A stretch of 64,000 bases of DNA from Nonomuraea montanisoli (GCF_013363975.1 NZ_JABWGN010000003.1:1-64000); one strand, 5' to 3'; numbered from the stretch's first letter, positions 50,783 through 62,713 are shown. A program made the numbers and translations. The notes: generated from the letters alone by a model not told the origin.

Positions 50783-51673
50783 GTGTTCACGACAACCAGG
50801 AAGCGAGCCGCGCTGCTCGCCACGGGCATGGCCGCCGGGATCGCCCTGATCTCCGCCGGCACGGCCGCCGCCGCGACCACCCTCCACGCGACGCCCCCGG
50901 CCGTCCCGGCGGGCGCCGACCGCGCCGCCATCATCGGCGGGAGGACGGCGAGCGAACCCTACTCGTTCATGGCCTCCCTCCGGCTGCCGTCGCTGCCCGC
51001 GCACCACTGCGGCGGCTCGCTCGTCGCCCCCGACTGGGTGGTCACCGCCGCCCACTGCGAGGGCCTGCTGAAGCCCGGCAAGACCCGGGTACGCGTCGGC
51101 TCCTCCGACCGCGACAAGGGCGGCTCCGTCGCCGGCGTCAAGCGCGTCATGACCTATCCCCTCCGCTACGACTCCCGCCTGGGCAAGGTCCCCGAGGGCG
51201 ACCTCGCGCTGGTCCAGCTCGACCGGCGAGTCTCCCAGACGCCCATCCGCATCGCCGACGGCCCCGGCCGGGTGGGCGAGCCGACCCGCGTCATCGGCTG
51301 GGGCATGACCTGCGAGTACCGCCGGACCTGCGGAGGAGGCCCCCAGCAGCTGCGGGAGCTCGACACCGTACGCCTGGCCGACCAGCGGTGCACGTCCCTC
51401 GACCACGGCACCGAGGTCTGCACCGGCGCGCTGTCCGGCAAGGCGGCCAACGCCTGCAACGGCGACTCGGGCGGCCCGCAGATCCGGCGCGTGGCCGGCC
51501 GGTGGGAGCTGATCGGCGCCACCTCGCGCGACGGCGACGACAAGGACCCGCGCACCGGAGGCTCCGCCGGCTGCGCCACCACTCCCGACGGCAAGCCGGG
51601 GGCCGGCGTCTGGACCGACGTCACCCACTACCGGTCATGGATCGACGACGTCATCGGGAAGGACGCCCGCTGA
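50783..51673 (+). CDS. Secreted trypsin-like serine protease
   Basis: A 296-residue S1-family protease. The signal peptide (FTTTRKRAALLATGMAAGIALISAGTAAAA) is followed by a short propeptide and the mature N-terminus IIGGRTASEPYSFMASL. The triad is His in VVTAAHC, Asp in EGDLALVQL and Ser in CNGDSGGPQ. Cysteines suit three disulfides. The GTG at 50783 has GGAG seven bases upstream; an ATG at 50771 in the same frame is an alternative. The Cys-rich loop (TCEYRRTCGGG) is a common feature of actinobacterial trypsins. Confidence 0.92.
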   Translation: MFTTTRKRAALLATGMAAGIALISAGTAAAATTLHATPPAVPAGADRAAIIGGRTASEPYSFMASLRLPSLPAHHCGGSLVAPDWVVTAAHCEGLLKPGKTRVRVGSSDRDKGGSVAGVKRVMTYPLRYDSRLGKVPEGDLALVQLDRRVSQTPIRIADGPGRVGEPTRVIGWGMTCEYRRTCGGGPQQLRELDTVRLADQRCTSLDHGTEVCTGALSGKAANACNGDSGGPQIRRVAGRWELIGATSRDGDDKDPRTGGSAGCATTPDGKPGAGVWTDVTHYRSWIDDVIGKDAR

Positions 51674-51719
51674 TCCGCGGGTCCGTGAGCCGGTCGTGGT
51701 TCACATCGTCGTACGCCCT

Positions 51720-52044
51720 GTGCTCCTCGAACGCAGACGGGACGGCGGTGACGCCTCCGCCGAGGCGGCTGTCATGTGCCACCTCTCCAGCCAAGGGTGT
51801 CCGGCGCCGCGCGTCCGCTCTCCTGCCGCGGGTCTCGACCGAGCCGGCGGATCGCGTTCTCCACCTGGACCCGCACCCGGAGAACGTGATGCTCGCGCCC
51901 GAGGGGCCGATGGTGATCGATTGGGCCGACGCCGCGGAGGGAGTGCCCGCCCTCCTTGACGAGGCCGTGGCGCTGGTGCGCTCCATGCTCGGCGTTCAGG
52001 GACGCCGGCGAGAGCCCCGCGATCAGCCACCGAACCTCTCCTGA
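51720..52044 (+). pseudogene. Remnant of an APH-type phosphotransferase
   Basis: Two pieces of a phosphotransferase are visible in different frames. An N-terminal piece (about 51720-51830) reads GGDASAEAAVMCHLSSQGCPAPRVRS. A C-terminal piece (51840-52044) reads RVLHLDPHPENVMLAPEGPMVIDWADAAEG, with the catalytic-loop HLDPHPEN and the metal-binding IDW of aminoglycoside/choline kinase-like enzymes. The middle of the protein and the reading frame are lost, so it cannot be functional. It ends 15 bases before the XRE gene on the opposite strand. Confidence 0.7.
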
Positions 52045-52059
52045 GGCCCCCGGGCCTCC

Positions 52060-52656
52060 TCACCCGGCCGCGCCGCGCCTCGGTGCCGCACGCACGTGCG
52101 CCCGTTCGCCCTGTTTCCCGATGAGACTCAGGAACTCGACGGGGTCGGCGCCGGTGGCCCCGAACCAGTGCGGGGTGCGCGTGTCGAACTCCGCGGCCTC
52201 CCCCGGCTTGAGGATGAGGTCGTGTTCCCCGAGGACGAGGCGGAGTCTTCCGTTGAGGACATAGACCCAGTCGTAGCCCTCGTGGGTGCGCAGATCGGGT
52301 TCGGCGTCGTCGCTTCCGGCCGGGAGGACGAACTTGTAGGCCTGGATTCCTCCCGGCCGCTGGGTCAGCGGCAGGATGACCGAGCCGTCGCCGCACGGGA
52401 CGGGACGCAGGTTGACGCGGGGGTCGCCGGTCGGCGGCGCGTCGACGAGCTCGTCCAGCGTGACCCCGTGGGCACGGGCCAGGGGAAGCAACTGCTCCAG
52501 CGTGGGACGGCGCAGCCCCGCCTCCAGCCGGGACAGGGTGCTGACGGAGATCCCGGTCTCCTTCGCGAGGTCGGCGAGGGTGACGTCGCGATGCAGCCGA
52601 AGGCGTTTCAGCCTCGGTCCGACAGCGTCAAGAGTGCGGTCCATGGCTTCGTCCAT
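52060..52656 (-). CDS. XRE-family regulator with C-terminal cupin domain
   Basis: A 198-residue protein. The N-terminal HTH (GPRLKRLRLHRDVTLADLAKETGISVSTLSRLEAGLRRPTLEQLLPLARA) is joined to a cupin domain (THEGYDWVYVLNGRLRLVLGEHDLILKPGEAAEFDTRTPHWFGA), where His/Glu and the final His may bind metal. This HTH-cupin type often controls adjacent transport or catabolic genes. It is divergent from the methyltransferase and MFS genes, and a palindrome just upstream of its start is a likely operator. Confidence 0.92.
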   Translation of the reverse strand: MDEAMDRTLDAVGPRLKRLRLHRDVTLADLAKETGISVSTLSRLEAGLRRPTLEQLLPLARAHGVTLDELVDAPPTGDPRVNLRPVPCGDGSVILPLTQRPGGIQAYKFVLPAGSDDAEPDLRTHEGYDWVYVLNGRLRLVLGEHDLILKPGEAAEFDTRTPHWFGATGADPVEFLSLIGKQGERAHVRAAPRRGAAG

Positions 52657-52665
52657 CCGCCTATT

Positions 52666-52679
52666 TTGCCATTCGGCAA
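52666..52679. promoter_or_regulatory. Candidate operator of the XRE-cupin regulator
   Basis: TTGCCATTCGGCAA is a perfect 5-bp inverted pair around ATTC, 10 bases upstream of the XRE start and within the divergent promoter region. Confidence 0.5.
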
Positions 52680-52775
52680 CAACGTTTGCTCATCCGCCTT
52701 CTCCCTCCGCACCATGGAGCGCGCACCGAGGAACGCCCCACACAGAGGGATCCTCGCGAACGAGGAGGACGACCG

Positions 52776-53402
52776 ATGACGCACGCGTTCGACAAGGACT
52801 ACTGGGAGCGGCAATGGCGAAAAGGGCGCACCGGGTCCATGGGCGGCAACCCGCCGAACCCGTACCTCGCTCGTGAGACCAGCGGCCTGACCCCGGGCAC
52901 GGCGCTGGACGCGGGGTGCGGCGGCGGCGCCGAGGCCATCTGGCTCGCCGCGCAGGGCTGGCACGTCACCGCGGCCGACATCTCGGCCGAGGCCCTCGCA
53001 CACGCCGCTGAGCGCGCCGCGACGAGCGGGGCGCCCGAGCGGTTGCGGTGGGTCGAGGCGGATCTGAGCGTCTGGAGCCCCGACACGCGGTTCGACCTGG
53101 TCATGACCCACTACGCCCACCCGGCGATGCCCCAGCTGGAGTTCTACGACCGCATCGCGGGGTGGGTGGCTCCCGGCGGCACGCTGCTCATCGTGGGGCA
53201 CCTGCACGCCCCGGGCTCCACCGGCCACGGGCACCACCCTCCCGCCGAAGCGTCGGCCACCGCCGCGGCCGTCACCGCGCGCCTGAACGGCACGGCGTGG
53301 GAGATCGTCACCGCCGAGGAGCGCCTCCGCACGCTCACCGGCCCCGGGGGCCGGGCGGTCCCCCTCCACGACGTCGTCGTGCGCGCCACCCGCCGCCGGT
53401 GA
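52776..53402 (+). CDS. Class I SAM-dependent methyltransferase
   Basis: A 208-residue methyltransferase. The SAM motif is ALDAGCGGGAEAIWLAAQGW, with the next acidic residue in VTAADISAEAL and a post-motif VEADLSVWSPDTRFDLVMTHYAHP. The N-terminal DKDYWERQWRKGRTGSMGGNPPNPYLA suits thiol/thiopurine-type or tellurite-type small-molecule methyltransferases. GAGGAGGAC precedes the ATG. The MFS exporter gene starts 59 bases later, so the pair may modify and export the same compound. Confidence 0.88.
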   Translation: MTHAFDKDYWERQWRKGRTGSMGGNPPNPYLARETSGLTPGTALDAGCGGGAEAIWLAAQGWHVTAADISAEALAHAAERAATSGAPERLRWVEADLSVWSPDTRFDLVMTHYAHPAMPQLEFYDRIAGWVAPGGTLLIVGHLHAPGSTGHGHHPPAEASATAAAVTARLNGTAWEIVTAEERLRTLTGPGGRAVPLHDVVVRATRRR

Positions 53403-53461
53403 TCACACCGTCCGGCCACGCCAGGGCCGGCCGACACCCCTCGCCGTCCCCGGAGGAATCC

Positions 53462-55024
53462 ATGAGTACGACCCGATCCTCGGACCCGGCAGCCTCCGAC
53501 CCGGCGGCCTCCGACCCGACCGTCCACGACCCACGACAACGACGCACGATCCTGGCCGGGGTCTGCATCGCGCTCATGGCGGTCATCGCGTCGGTGTCCG
53601 GGCTGAACGTCGCCCAGCCGCAGCTCACCGTCGCGTTCGACGCCTCGCAGGGCGAGGTCCTGTGGTTCATCAACATCTACACCATCAGTCTGGCCGCGTT
53701 GCTCCTGCCGCTGGGCGCGATGGGCGACCGGTGGGGCCGCAGGCCGGTGCTCCTCGCAGGACTGCTCGTCTTCGGAACAGCGAGCGCGGCGGCCGGCCTC
53801 GCCCCGTCGTCCGAGATCATGCTCGCCGCGCGGTTCCTGAGCGGCGTGGGCGCAGCGATGATCATGCCGGTCACTCTCGCCGTCATCACCTCGACCTTCC
53901 CGGACGAGGAACGTTCCACGGCGATCGGCGTGTGGACCGGCGTCGCCGGCGGTGGCGGCATCCTGGGGATGTACCTGTCGGCCGTCCTCGTCGACCTGGC
54001 GAGCTGGCGGTGGCTCTTCGTCCTGCCGGTCGTGCTCGTCGTCGTCGCCGTCGTCATGGCGCTGCGATCCATCCCGAACTCGCGTGAGGCGGCAGGGCCC
54101 GCGTTCGACGCCGTCGGTTCGCTGTTGTCCGCGGTCGCGGTCGTCGGGCTCGTCTTCTTCCTCCACGAGGGCCCCGAACGAGGCTGGACCGCGCCCGCGA
54201 CGCTCCTGAGCCTCCTCGCCGGCGTCATCGCCGCCGCCGCGTTCCTGGCATGGGAGCTGCGCCGGCCGGCTCCCCTCCTCGACGTCCGCCTGTTCCGCGA
54301 GCGAGGTCTCGCGAGCGGTTCCGTGTCGCTGCTGACGGTCTTCGGCGTGCAGGCGGGGATCTTCGTGGTCCTCTTCCCGTACTTCCAGGCGGTGCTCGGC
54401 TGGTCCGGCCTCCGCTCCACCCTGGCGCTCATGCCGATGGCGCTGCTGATGATGGTCGCCTCCGGCCTCGCCCCGAAGGCGGCCGCGCGCATCGGCAGCC
54501 GCTCGACGATGGCCGTAGGGATCTTCCTGGGCGTCGCGGGGCTGGTCCTCATGGCCGCCTTCGTCTCCGTCGACGGCGGCTACCTGTCGATCCTCCCCGG
54601 CATGCTCGCCATGGGGCTCGGCATGGGGCTGACGATGACGCCCTCCACCGAGGCCATCACCACCGCCCTGCCGCGGGAGCGTCAAGGCGTCGCGTCCGCG
54701 CTCAACGACATCACCCGGGAGCTCGGCACCGCGCTCGGTGTCGCGCTGCTCGGAGCGGTCCTGACCACCGGCTACCGCGGCGCCGTCGACTCCCGGCTCC
54801 ACGGAGTGCCGAAGGACGCGGCCCACGCCGCCCGCGAGGGCGTCGCCAACGCCCTCGCCGCCGCCGACCGGCTCGGCCCCCAGGCGGAGGCGCTGACCCG
54901 AGCCGCCCGGGAGTCCTTCGTCGACGGCTGGCAGCAGGCCATGTGGGCGGGCGCGGCGGTCATGGCGGTCCTGTTCGTCTACGTTCTCGTGCGAGGTCCA
55001 CGGCAACGGATCGGACCTGCCTGA
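53462..55024 (+). CDS. MFS exporter of the 14-segment DHA2 type
   Basis: A 520-residue drug:proton antiporter-type protein. After a Ser/Asp/Ala-rich N-terminal repeat (SDPAASDPAASDPTVHDP) there are about 14 membrane segments. Motif A is GAMGDRWGRRPVLL, and motif C-like GVAGGGGILGMYLS follows. The closing region contains ERQGVASALNDITRELGTALGVALLG, typical of the EmrB/QacA group. CGGAGGAATCC precedes the ATG. The divergent XRE-cupin protein probably regulates it together with the methyltransferase gene. Confidence 0.92.
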   Translation: MSTTRSSDPAASDPAASDPTVHDPRQRRTILAGVCIALMAVIASVSGLNVAQPQLTVAFDASQGEVLWFINIYTISLAALLLPLGAMGDRWGRRPVLLAGLLVFGTASAAAGLAPSSEIMLAARFLSGVGAAMIMPVTLAVITSTFPDEERSTAIGVWTGVAGGGGILGMYLSAVLVDLASWRWLFVLPVVLVVVAVVMALRSIPNSREAAGPAFDAVGSLLSAVAVVGLVFFLHEGPERGWTAPATLLSLLAGVIAAAAFLAWELRRPAPLLDVRLFRERGLASGSVSLLTVFGVQAGIFVVLFPYFQAVLGWSGLRSTLALMPMALLMMVASGLAPKAAARIGSRSTMAVGIFLGVAGLVLMAAFVSVDGGYLSILPGMLAMGLGMGLTMTPSTEAITTALPRERQGVASALNDITRELGTALGVALLGAVLTTGYRGAVDSRLHGVPKDAAHAAREGVANALAAADRLGPQAEALTRAARESFVDGWQQAMWAGAAVMAVLFVYVLVRGPRQRIGPA

Positions 55025-55166
55025 ATGCGGGTGATCGACCGCCCGTGGCGGACCGGGGGATAACGCCTGGGCTACCGCGAACCGCCGGCGAAGGCATGCA
55101 GGGCAGGCAGGTCATCGAGTAGGTTTCGCCTGGTTGTCCCAGGCCGCTGTCCCATCTGAGACCGTG

Positions 55167-55212
55167 CCCCGGCTTGGGCGTGTCTGCGTGTCGCAGCTCG
55201 CCCACGCCGGGG
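55167..55212. repeat. Long stem-loop in a gene-free stretch
   Basis: CCCCGGCTTGGGCG (55167-55180) pairs with CGCCCACGCCGGGG (55199-55212), 13 of 14 positions, across an 18-base loop. It may be a terminator shared by the convergent MFS and hisF genes or an extragenic palindromic element. Bases 55025-55130 show nothing else. Confidence 0.6.
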
Positions 55213-55244
55213 GTCCGGGGCCGGAAGGCCACCGGCAAGGGGGT

Positions 55245-55267
55245 GTGGGGGAGCTCGACTCCCCCAC
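55245..55267. terminator. Perfect stem-loop between MFS and hisF
   Basis: GTGGGGGAG (55245-55253) and CTCCCCCAC (55259-55267) form a perfect 9-bp stem with a 5-base loop in the 368-base gap between convergent genes. Confidence 0.55.
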
Positions 55268-55271
55268 TGTC

Positions 55272-55389
55272 ACAGCCCGAGCCTTGTCGCGCGAAGCGCG
55301 CACGTGCGAGGACCGTGCTTTGAGGCCCTGACAGCCCGATTCCCGTCGCGCGAAGCACCCCGCATGCGAGGACCGTGCTGCGAAACCCT
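55272..55389. repeat. 59-bp direct repeat, two copies
   Basis: Copies at 55272-55330 and 55331-55389 share ACAGCCCGA at the start, GTCGCGCGAAGC in the middle and TGCGAGGACCGTGCT near the end. The array stops directly at the hisF stop codon (55393). No ORF with good codon use crosses it. Confidence 0.8.
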
Positions 55390-55392
55390 CGC

Positions 55393-56154
55393 TTAGCGCA
55401 CCGGGTAACCCGCCGTGCGGAGCGTCTCCTTCACGTCGGCGATCTTGAGGGTGCCGAAGTGGAACACCGACGCCGCCAGCACCGCGTCAGCGCCCGCCTC
55501 CACCGCCGGCGGGAAGTCCTCCAGCCGTCCCGCGCCGCCGCTGGCGATCACCGGGACCCGCACCACGGCCCGCACCGCGCGCAGCATCTCCAGGTCGTAA
55601 CCCTCGCGCGTGCCGTCGCCGTCCATCGAGTTGAGCAGGATCTCACCCACGCCCAGCTCCTCGCCGCGCGCCGCCCACTCCACCGCGTCGAGGCCCGTGC
55701 CGCGCCGCCCGCCGTGCGTGGTCACCTCGAACCCGCTCGGCGTGCCGGGCGCCCGGCGCGCGTCCACCGACAGCACCACGCACTGCGCGCCGAAGCGCCG
55801 CGACGCCTCGGTCAGCAGTTCGGGACGGGCGATGGCCGCCGTGTTGAGCGAGACCTTGTCGGCCCCCGCCCGCAGCAGCCGGTCCACGTCGTCCACCGAG
55901 CGGATGCCGCCGCCCACGGTCAGCGGGATGAACACCTGCTCGGCGGTCCGGCGGACCACGTCCAGCATCGTCTCGCGCTCGCCGGAGGAGGCGGTGATGT
56001 CGAGGAAGGTCAGCTCGTCGGCGCCCTCCGCGTCGTAGCGCCTGGCCAGCTCGACCGGGTCGCCCGCGTCGCGCAGGTTGGCGAAGTTGACGCCCTTGAC
56101 CACCCGGCCGGCGTCGACGTCCAGACAGGGGATCACCCTGACGGCCACGGTCAT
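55393..56154 (-). CDS. hisF: Imidazole glycerol phosphate synthase, cyclase subunit
   Basis: A 253-residue TIM-barrel enzyme. It uses ammonia from HisH to turn PRFAR into imidazole glycerol phosphate and AICAR. Catalytic Asp residues lie in [16 protein letters not shown] and VVLSVDARR; phosphate loops are [10 protein letters not shown] and [13 protein letters not shown]. Its ATG overlaps the stop of the RidA-like gene (ATGA). It ends the upstream his block, and hisI, which usually follows closely, is about 35 kb away. Confidence 0.97.
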   Translation of the reverse strand: MTVAVRVIPCLDVDAGRVVKGVNFANLRDAGDPVELARRYDAEGADELTFLDITASSGERETMLDVVRRTAEQVFIPLTVGGGIRSVDDVDRLLRAGADKVSLNTAAIARPELLTEASRRFGAQCVVLSVDARRAPGTPSGFEVTTHGGRRGTGLDAVEWAARGEELGVGEILLNSMDGDGTREGYDLEMLRAVRAVVRVPVIASGGAGRLEDFPPAVEAGADAVLAASVFHFGTLKIADVKETLRTAGYPVR

Positions 56155-56555
56155 GCGCGCATCGCCTCGATCTCGATCTCGACCAGCATGCGCGGGTCGA
56201 CCAGCCCGGCGACCCGCACGCCCGTGCAGGCGGGGCGGACGTCGCCGAACACCTCCCCGATGGCCTGGCCGACCAGGTCGAAGTGACGCTGGTCCACCAC
56301 GTAGTAGCGCACCATCACCACGTCCTTCTTGGTCAGACCGGCCAGCTCCACGGCGTCGAGCGCGATGCCCATCGCCGTGAGGCTCTGCCGGTAGGCGTCG
56401 CCGACATGCCGGACCTCGCCGTCGATCGTGGCGGTGCAGCCCGACACGATGACCCGGTCCCCTACCACGACCGCGCGGGAGTAGCCGTACCGCTCCTCCC
56501 ACACGCCGCCGGAAAACACCCGCGAACCGGTGCTTTCCATACTCATGCTGCTCAC
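56151..56555 (-). CDS. RidA-family protein inside the his operon
   Basis: A protein of about 134 residues of the YjgF/YER057c/UK114 family: [36 protein letters not shown], then [48 protein letters not shown]. The usual active-site Arg lies in [10 protein letters not shown] and Glu in VEIEIEA. GGAGGGG lies before tandem GTG codons (the second, at 56555, is chosen); ATGs at 56546 and 56540 are alternatives. It overlaps hisF. It might destroy a reactive by-product of the HisF/PriA steps; this is inference from position. Confidence 0.87.
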   Translation of the reverse strand: MSSMSMESTGSRVFSGGVWEERYGYSRAVVVGDRVIVSGCTATIDGEVRHVGDAYRQSLTAMGIALDAVELAGLTKKDVVMVRYYVVDQRHFDLVGQAIGEVFGDVRPACTGVRVAGLVDPRMLVEIEIEAMRA

Positions 56556-56573
56556 CACGGCCCCTCCTACCAT

Positions 56574-57296
56574 CTAACCGCGAACAGCGACCAAGGCGCT
56601 CTCGAGCGTGAACGCCTGGGCGTACAGGGCCCTGCCGACGATGGCGCCCTCGACGCCGTCCGGCACGAGCCGCGACAGCGCCACCAGGTCGTCCAGCGAG
56701 GACACTCCCCCGCTGGCCACGACCGGCTTGTCGGTGCGGGCGCACACCTGGCGCAGCAGGTCGAGGTTGGGACCGCGCAGCGTGCCGTCCTTGGTGACGT
56801 CCGTGACGACGTAGCGGGGGCAGCCGTCGGCCTCCAGCCGCTCCAGCACCTCCCACAGGTCGCCGCCCTCCTCGGTCCAGCCGCGCGCCGCGAGCGTGGT
56901 GCCGCGCACGTCCAGACCCACCGCGATCTTGTCGCCGTGCTCGGCGATGATCCTGCGGCACCAGTCGGGGTTCTCCAGGGCGGCCGTGCCGATGTTCACG
57001 CGACGGCACCCGGTGGCCAGCGCGGCGGCCAGCGACTCGTCGTCGCGGATGCCGCCGGACAGCTCCACGTTCACGTCCAGCCGGCCGATCATGTCGGTGA
57101 TCAGCTCACGGTTGGAGCCCCGGCCGAACGCGGCGTCGAGGTCGACCAGATGGATCCACTCCGCCCCCGCCTCCTGCCAGGCCAGCGCGGCGGCCAGCGG
57201 CTCGCCGTAGCCGGTCTCGGTCCCGGCCTCACCCTGGACCAGGCGTACGGCCTGGCCGTCCGCGACGTCCACGGCGGGAAGGAGTACGAGCGACAT
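56574..57296 (-). CDS. priA: Bifunctional HisA/TrpF isomerase
   Basis: A 240-residue TIM-barrel sugar isomerase that serves both histidine synthesis (ProFAR isomerase) and tryptophan synthesis (PRA isomerase) in actinobacteria lacking trpF. The catalytic Asp residues lie in [18 protein letters not shown] and [16 protein letters not shown]. The active-site segments [13 protein letters not shown] and [10 protein letters not shown] are present. No trpF is found in the window, which fits the dual role. Its ATG shares a base with the upstream stop (TGATG). Confidence 0.95.
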   Translation of the reverse strand: MSLVLLPAVDVADGQAVRLVQGEAGTETGYGEPLAAALAWQEAGAEWIHLVDLDAAFGRGSNRELITDMIGRLDVNVELSGGIRDDESLAAALATGCRRVNIGTAALENPDWCRRIIAEHGDKIAVGLDVRGTTLAARGWTEEGGDLWEVLERLEADGCPRYVVTDVTKDGTLRGPNLDLLRQVCARTDKPVVASGGVSSLDDLVALSRLVPDGVEGAIVGRALYAQAFTLESALVAVRG

Positions 57297-57625
57297 CAGA
57301 TCCTCCGGTCGAAGGCAAGGGTCACGACAACAGGTACGAGCAACAGGGACAGGACCAGGACGCCGAAGCTGACGGCGAGGGAGGCCCACACGAGCCATAC
57401 CATCACCTGGACGAGCACGAACGCGAGAGCCACGACGGCGTTCTGGGCACGGCGGCGGCGGGCGCGCAGGCCGCCCTGGCGGGCGAAGCGCACCGGGCGG
57501 GGCGTGAGACGGGCCACCACGGCCCGCCGGCGGGCGGCACGGGCCTGACGCTCCTCGTTGCGCAGCGCCGAGCGCTCCCGCGCCGCCTCACGCTCCGCGC
57601 GCCGCCGCGCCCGCTCCTTACTCAC
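57296..57625 (-). CDS. Small basic membrane protein of the his operon
   Basis: A 109-residue protein. The first about 65 residues are Arg/Ala-rich and helical ([32 protein letters not shown]). Two hydrophobic segments ([46 protein letters not shown]) follow, probably a helical hairpin in the membrane. Similar small proteins occur between hisH and priA in actinobacteria, without known function. It is coupled to priA by a TGATG overlap. The GTG at 57625 has GAGGGG upstream, within a short repeat array. Confidence 0.8.
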   Translation of the reverse strand: MSKERARRRAEREAARERSALRNEERQARAARRRAVVARLTPRPVRFARQGGLRARRRRAQNAVVALAFVLVQVMVWLVWASLAVSFGVLVLSLLLVPVVVTLAFDRRI

Positions 57626-57730
57626 GGCCCCTCACGAAGGGACTCACGGCACACACGGCCCCTCATGACAGAACTCACGGCACTGACCGCCCCTCATGAC
57701 GGGACTTACGGCCCCTCACGACAGGACGGC
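57625..57730. repeat. Degenerate tandem repeat in the his operon spacer
   Basis: Four copies of a unit near CGGCCCCTCATGACGGGACTCACGG (starts at about 57625, 57657, 57688 and 57709) fill the gap between hisH and the small membrane-protein gene. Read on the minus strand each copy carries GTGAG and GAGGGGC, so each looks like a start region with a ribosome binding site. The copy nearest the gene is the one in use. Confidence 0.7.
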
Positions 57731-57762
57731 GCGGGACGCCGCCGCTGCGGCGCGGCCGCCGC

Positions 57763-58398
57763 TCACAGGACGCCGAGCCAGTTGGTCAGCAGCGCGGCGC
57801 CGGCGTCGCCGGACTTCTCCGGGTGGAACTGCGTGGCCATGAGCGGCCCGTTCTCAGCCGCGGCCACGAACGGCACCCCGTGCTCGGCCCACGTCACCAG
57901 CGGCTCGGCGAACCCGGGCCCCGGCCGCAGCTCCCACTCCCGCACACCGTACGAGTGGACGAAGTAGAACCGCGTGTCGGCGTCCAGCCCTCGGAACAGC
58001 ACGCTGCCCTCGGGCGCCTTGACCGTGTTCCACCCCATGTGCGGCAGCACCGGGGCCTCCAGGTGCTCGACCGTGCCCGGCCACTCGCCGCAGCCCTCGG
58101 TCTCCACGCCATGCTCGACGCCCTTGGCGAACAGGATCTGCATGCCCACGCAGATGCCCAGCACCGGCCGCCCGCCCGCCAGCCTGCGGCCGACGACCCG
58201 CTCGCCGCGCACCCTGAGCAGGCCCGCCATGCACGCGGCGAACGCCCCCACACCGGGCACCACGAGACCGTCGGCCTCCATGGCCGCGTCCAGGTCGGAC
58301 GTCACGGTCACGTCGGCGCCGACCCGGGCCAGCGCGCGCTCGGCCGAACGCAGGTTGCCCGACCCGTAGTCGAGCACCACCACGCGCTTCACCACCAC
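57763..58398 (-). CDS. hisH: Imidazole glycerol phosphate synthase, glutaminase subunit
   Basis: A 211-residue class I glutamine amidotransferase that feeds ammonia to HisF. The nucleophile Cys is in [10 protein letters not shown], and His/Glu of the triad are in [14 protein letters not shown]. The oxyanion region is [10 protein letters not shown]. Its start overlaps the end of a small membrane-protein gene by 10 bases, so the his genes are coupled here. Confidence 0.96.
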   Translation of the reverse strand: MVVKRVVVLDYGSGNLRSAERALARVGADVTVTSDLDAAMEADGLVVPGVGAFAACMAGLLRVRGERVVGRRLAGGRPVLGICVGMQILFAKGVEHGVETEGCGEWPGTVEHLEAPVLPHMGWNTVKAPEGSVLFRGLDADTRFYFVHSYGVREWELRPGPGFAEPLVTWAEHGVPFVAAAENGPLMATQFHPEKSGDAGAALLTNWLGVL

Positions 58399-58540
58399 AT
58401 CACCCCTGCCGTGATCGCCAGCGCCGCGCCGACCGCGCAGATGGCCGCGCCCGCCTTGAGCCCCTGCTTGATCAGCGAGACCACCCCGCCGACCAGGAAG
58501 AGACCGATGAACATCATCGCGATCGACAGCGTGTTGTCAC

Positions 58541-58544
<4 letters not shown>
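58389..58544 (-). CDS. Small two-segment membrane protein of the his operon
   Basis: A 51-residue protein with two hydrophobic stretches: [24 protein letters not shown] and [21 protein letters not shown]. The ATG overlaps the hisB stop (ATGA), and its end overlaps hisH, so it is translated as part of the operon. Similar tiny proteins lie at this place in related actinobacteria, with no known role. Confidence 0.75.
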
Positions 58545-61680
<3,136 letters not shown>

Positions 61681-61682
61681 TC

Positions 61683-62171
61683 ATGGTGCGTGAGGAAGAG
61701 CTGCGGCATCTGCGCCGCTGCGTGGAGCTGGCCGCCGAGGCCCTGTCCGTGGGCGACGAGCCGTTCGGCTCGGTGCTGGTGTCCGCCGACGGGGAGGTCC
61801 TGGCCGAGGACCACAACCGGGTGGCCGGCGGCGACCACACGAGGCACCCGGAGTTCGAGCTGGCGCGCTGGTCGGCCGCCCATCTGACGCCCGAGGAGCG
61901 GGCCGCCGCGACCGTCTACACCTCCGGCGAGCACTGCCCCATGTGCGCCGCCGCGCACGGGTGGGTCGGGCTCGGCCGCATCGTCTACGTCGCCTCCTCG
62001 GCGCAGCTCGTGAGCTGGCTGGCCGAGCTGGGCGTGCCGGAGCCCCCGGTGCGTCCGCTGCCGGTCTCCGAGGTCGCGCCGCGCGTCGTCGTAGAGGGTC
62101 CCGTGCCGGGGCTCGACGAGGAGGTACGCGAGCTGCACCGCCGTTTCCATCGCAGCGCCTTTACAAAGTAG
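61683..62171 (+). CDS. Cytidine/deoxycytidylate deaminase-family nucleoside deaminase
   Basis: A 162-residue zinc deaminase. The catalytic His/Glu motif is in GDHTRHPEFELARWSA, and the zinc cysteines are in SGEHCPMCAAAHGW. The arrangement is that of guanine deaminase/TadA-like proteins, but the HAE motif is replaced by HPE and the PC-x-x-C by HCPMC. It probably acts on a free purine or pyrimidine compound. The ATG at 61683 has GGGAGG upstream. The divergent neighbour is hisD. Confidence 0.88.
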   Translation: MVREEELRHLRRCVELAAEALSVGDEPFGSVLVSADGEVLAEDHNRVAGGDHTRHPEFELARWSAAHLTPEERAAATVYTSGEHCPMCAAAHGWVGLGRIVYVASSAQLVSWLAELGVPEPPVRPLPVSEVAPRVVVEGPVPGLDEEVRELHRRFHRSAFTK

Positions 62172-62198
62172 ATTCCGAGATCGTCCGGAGGTCGAGAC

Positions 62199-62690
62199 GT
62201 GGGCAAGGCGAAGGCGCAGGGGGGCACCCCGGCCACGGTGGCGCTGACCAGGGCCAAGGCCGACTTCACGCTGCACCCGTACGACCACGACCCCTCCGCC
62301 CAGGCGTACGGTGAGGAGGCCGCCGACGCGCTCGGCGTGCCGTACGAGCGGATCTTCAAGACGCTCGTGGCCGAGACCGAGAGCGGGCTCGCGGTGGCGG
62401 TCGTGCCGGTGGCGGGCAAGCTCGACCTCAAGGCGCTGGCCTCGGCCCTGGGCGGCAAGCGCGCCGCCATGGCCGACGCGGCGAGGGTGGAGCGGGTGAC
62501 CGGATACGTCGTGGGCGGCATCAGCCCGCTCGGGCAGCGCAAGCAGCTCCCCACGGTGGTCGACGCGTCGGCGCTGGAGTTCGAGACGATCTACTTCTCG
62601 GCGGGCAAGCGCGGGCTCCAGATCGAGACCGCGCCGGCCAACCTGGTCGCACTCACCCGCGCCGTGACCTCCCCCATCGCCAAGCGCTGA
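62199..62690 (+). CDS. ybaK: YbaK-type Cys-tRNA(Pro)/Cys-tRNA(Cys) deacylase
   Basis: A 163-residue editing enzyme that removes cysteine wrongly attached to tRNA(Pro). The fold markers are ADFTLHPYDHDPSAQAYGEEAADALGVP, the catalytic Lys in RIFKTLVAE, GGISPLGQRKQLPTVVD and the closing ANLVALTRA. CCGGAGG precedes the GTG. It begins 27 bases after the deaminase stop and is probably co-transcribed with it. Confidence 0.93.
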   Translation: MGKAKAQGGTPATVALTRAKADFTLHPYDHDPSAQAYGEEAADALGVPYERIFKTLVAETESGLAVAVVPVAGKLDLKALASALGGKRAAMADAARVERVTGYVVGGISPLGQRKQLPTVVDASALEFETIYFSAGKRGLQIETAPANLVALTRAVTSPIAKR

Positions 62691-62713
62691 ACCCCGGCCC
62701 CACCGCCCCCGCG

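Noticed and set aside
54250..55122. Plus-strand ORF overlapping the MFS gene end
   Set aside because: Out of frame with the transporter, Arg/Gly-rich and without a ribosome binding site.
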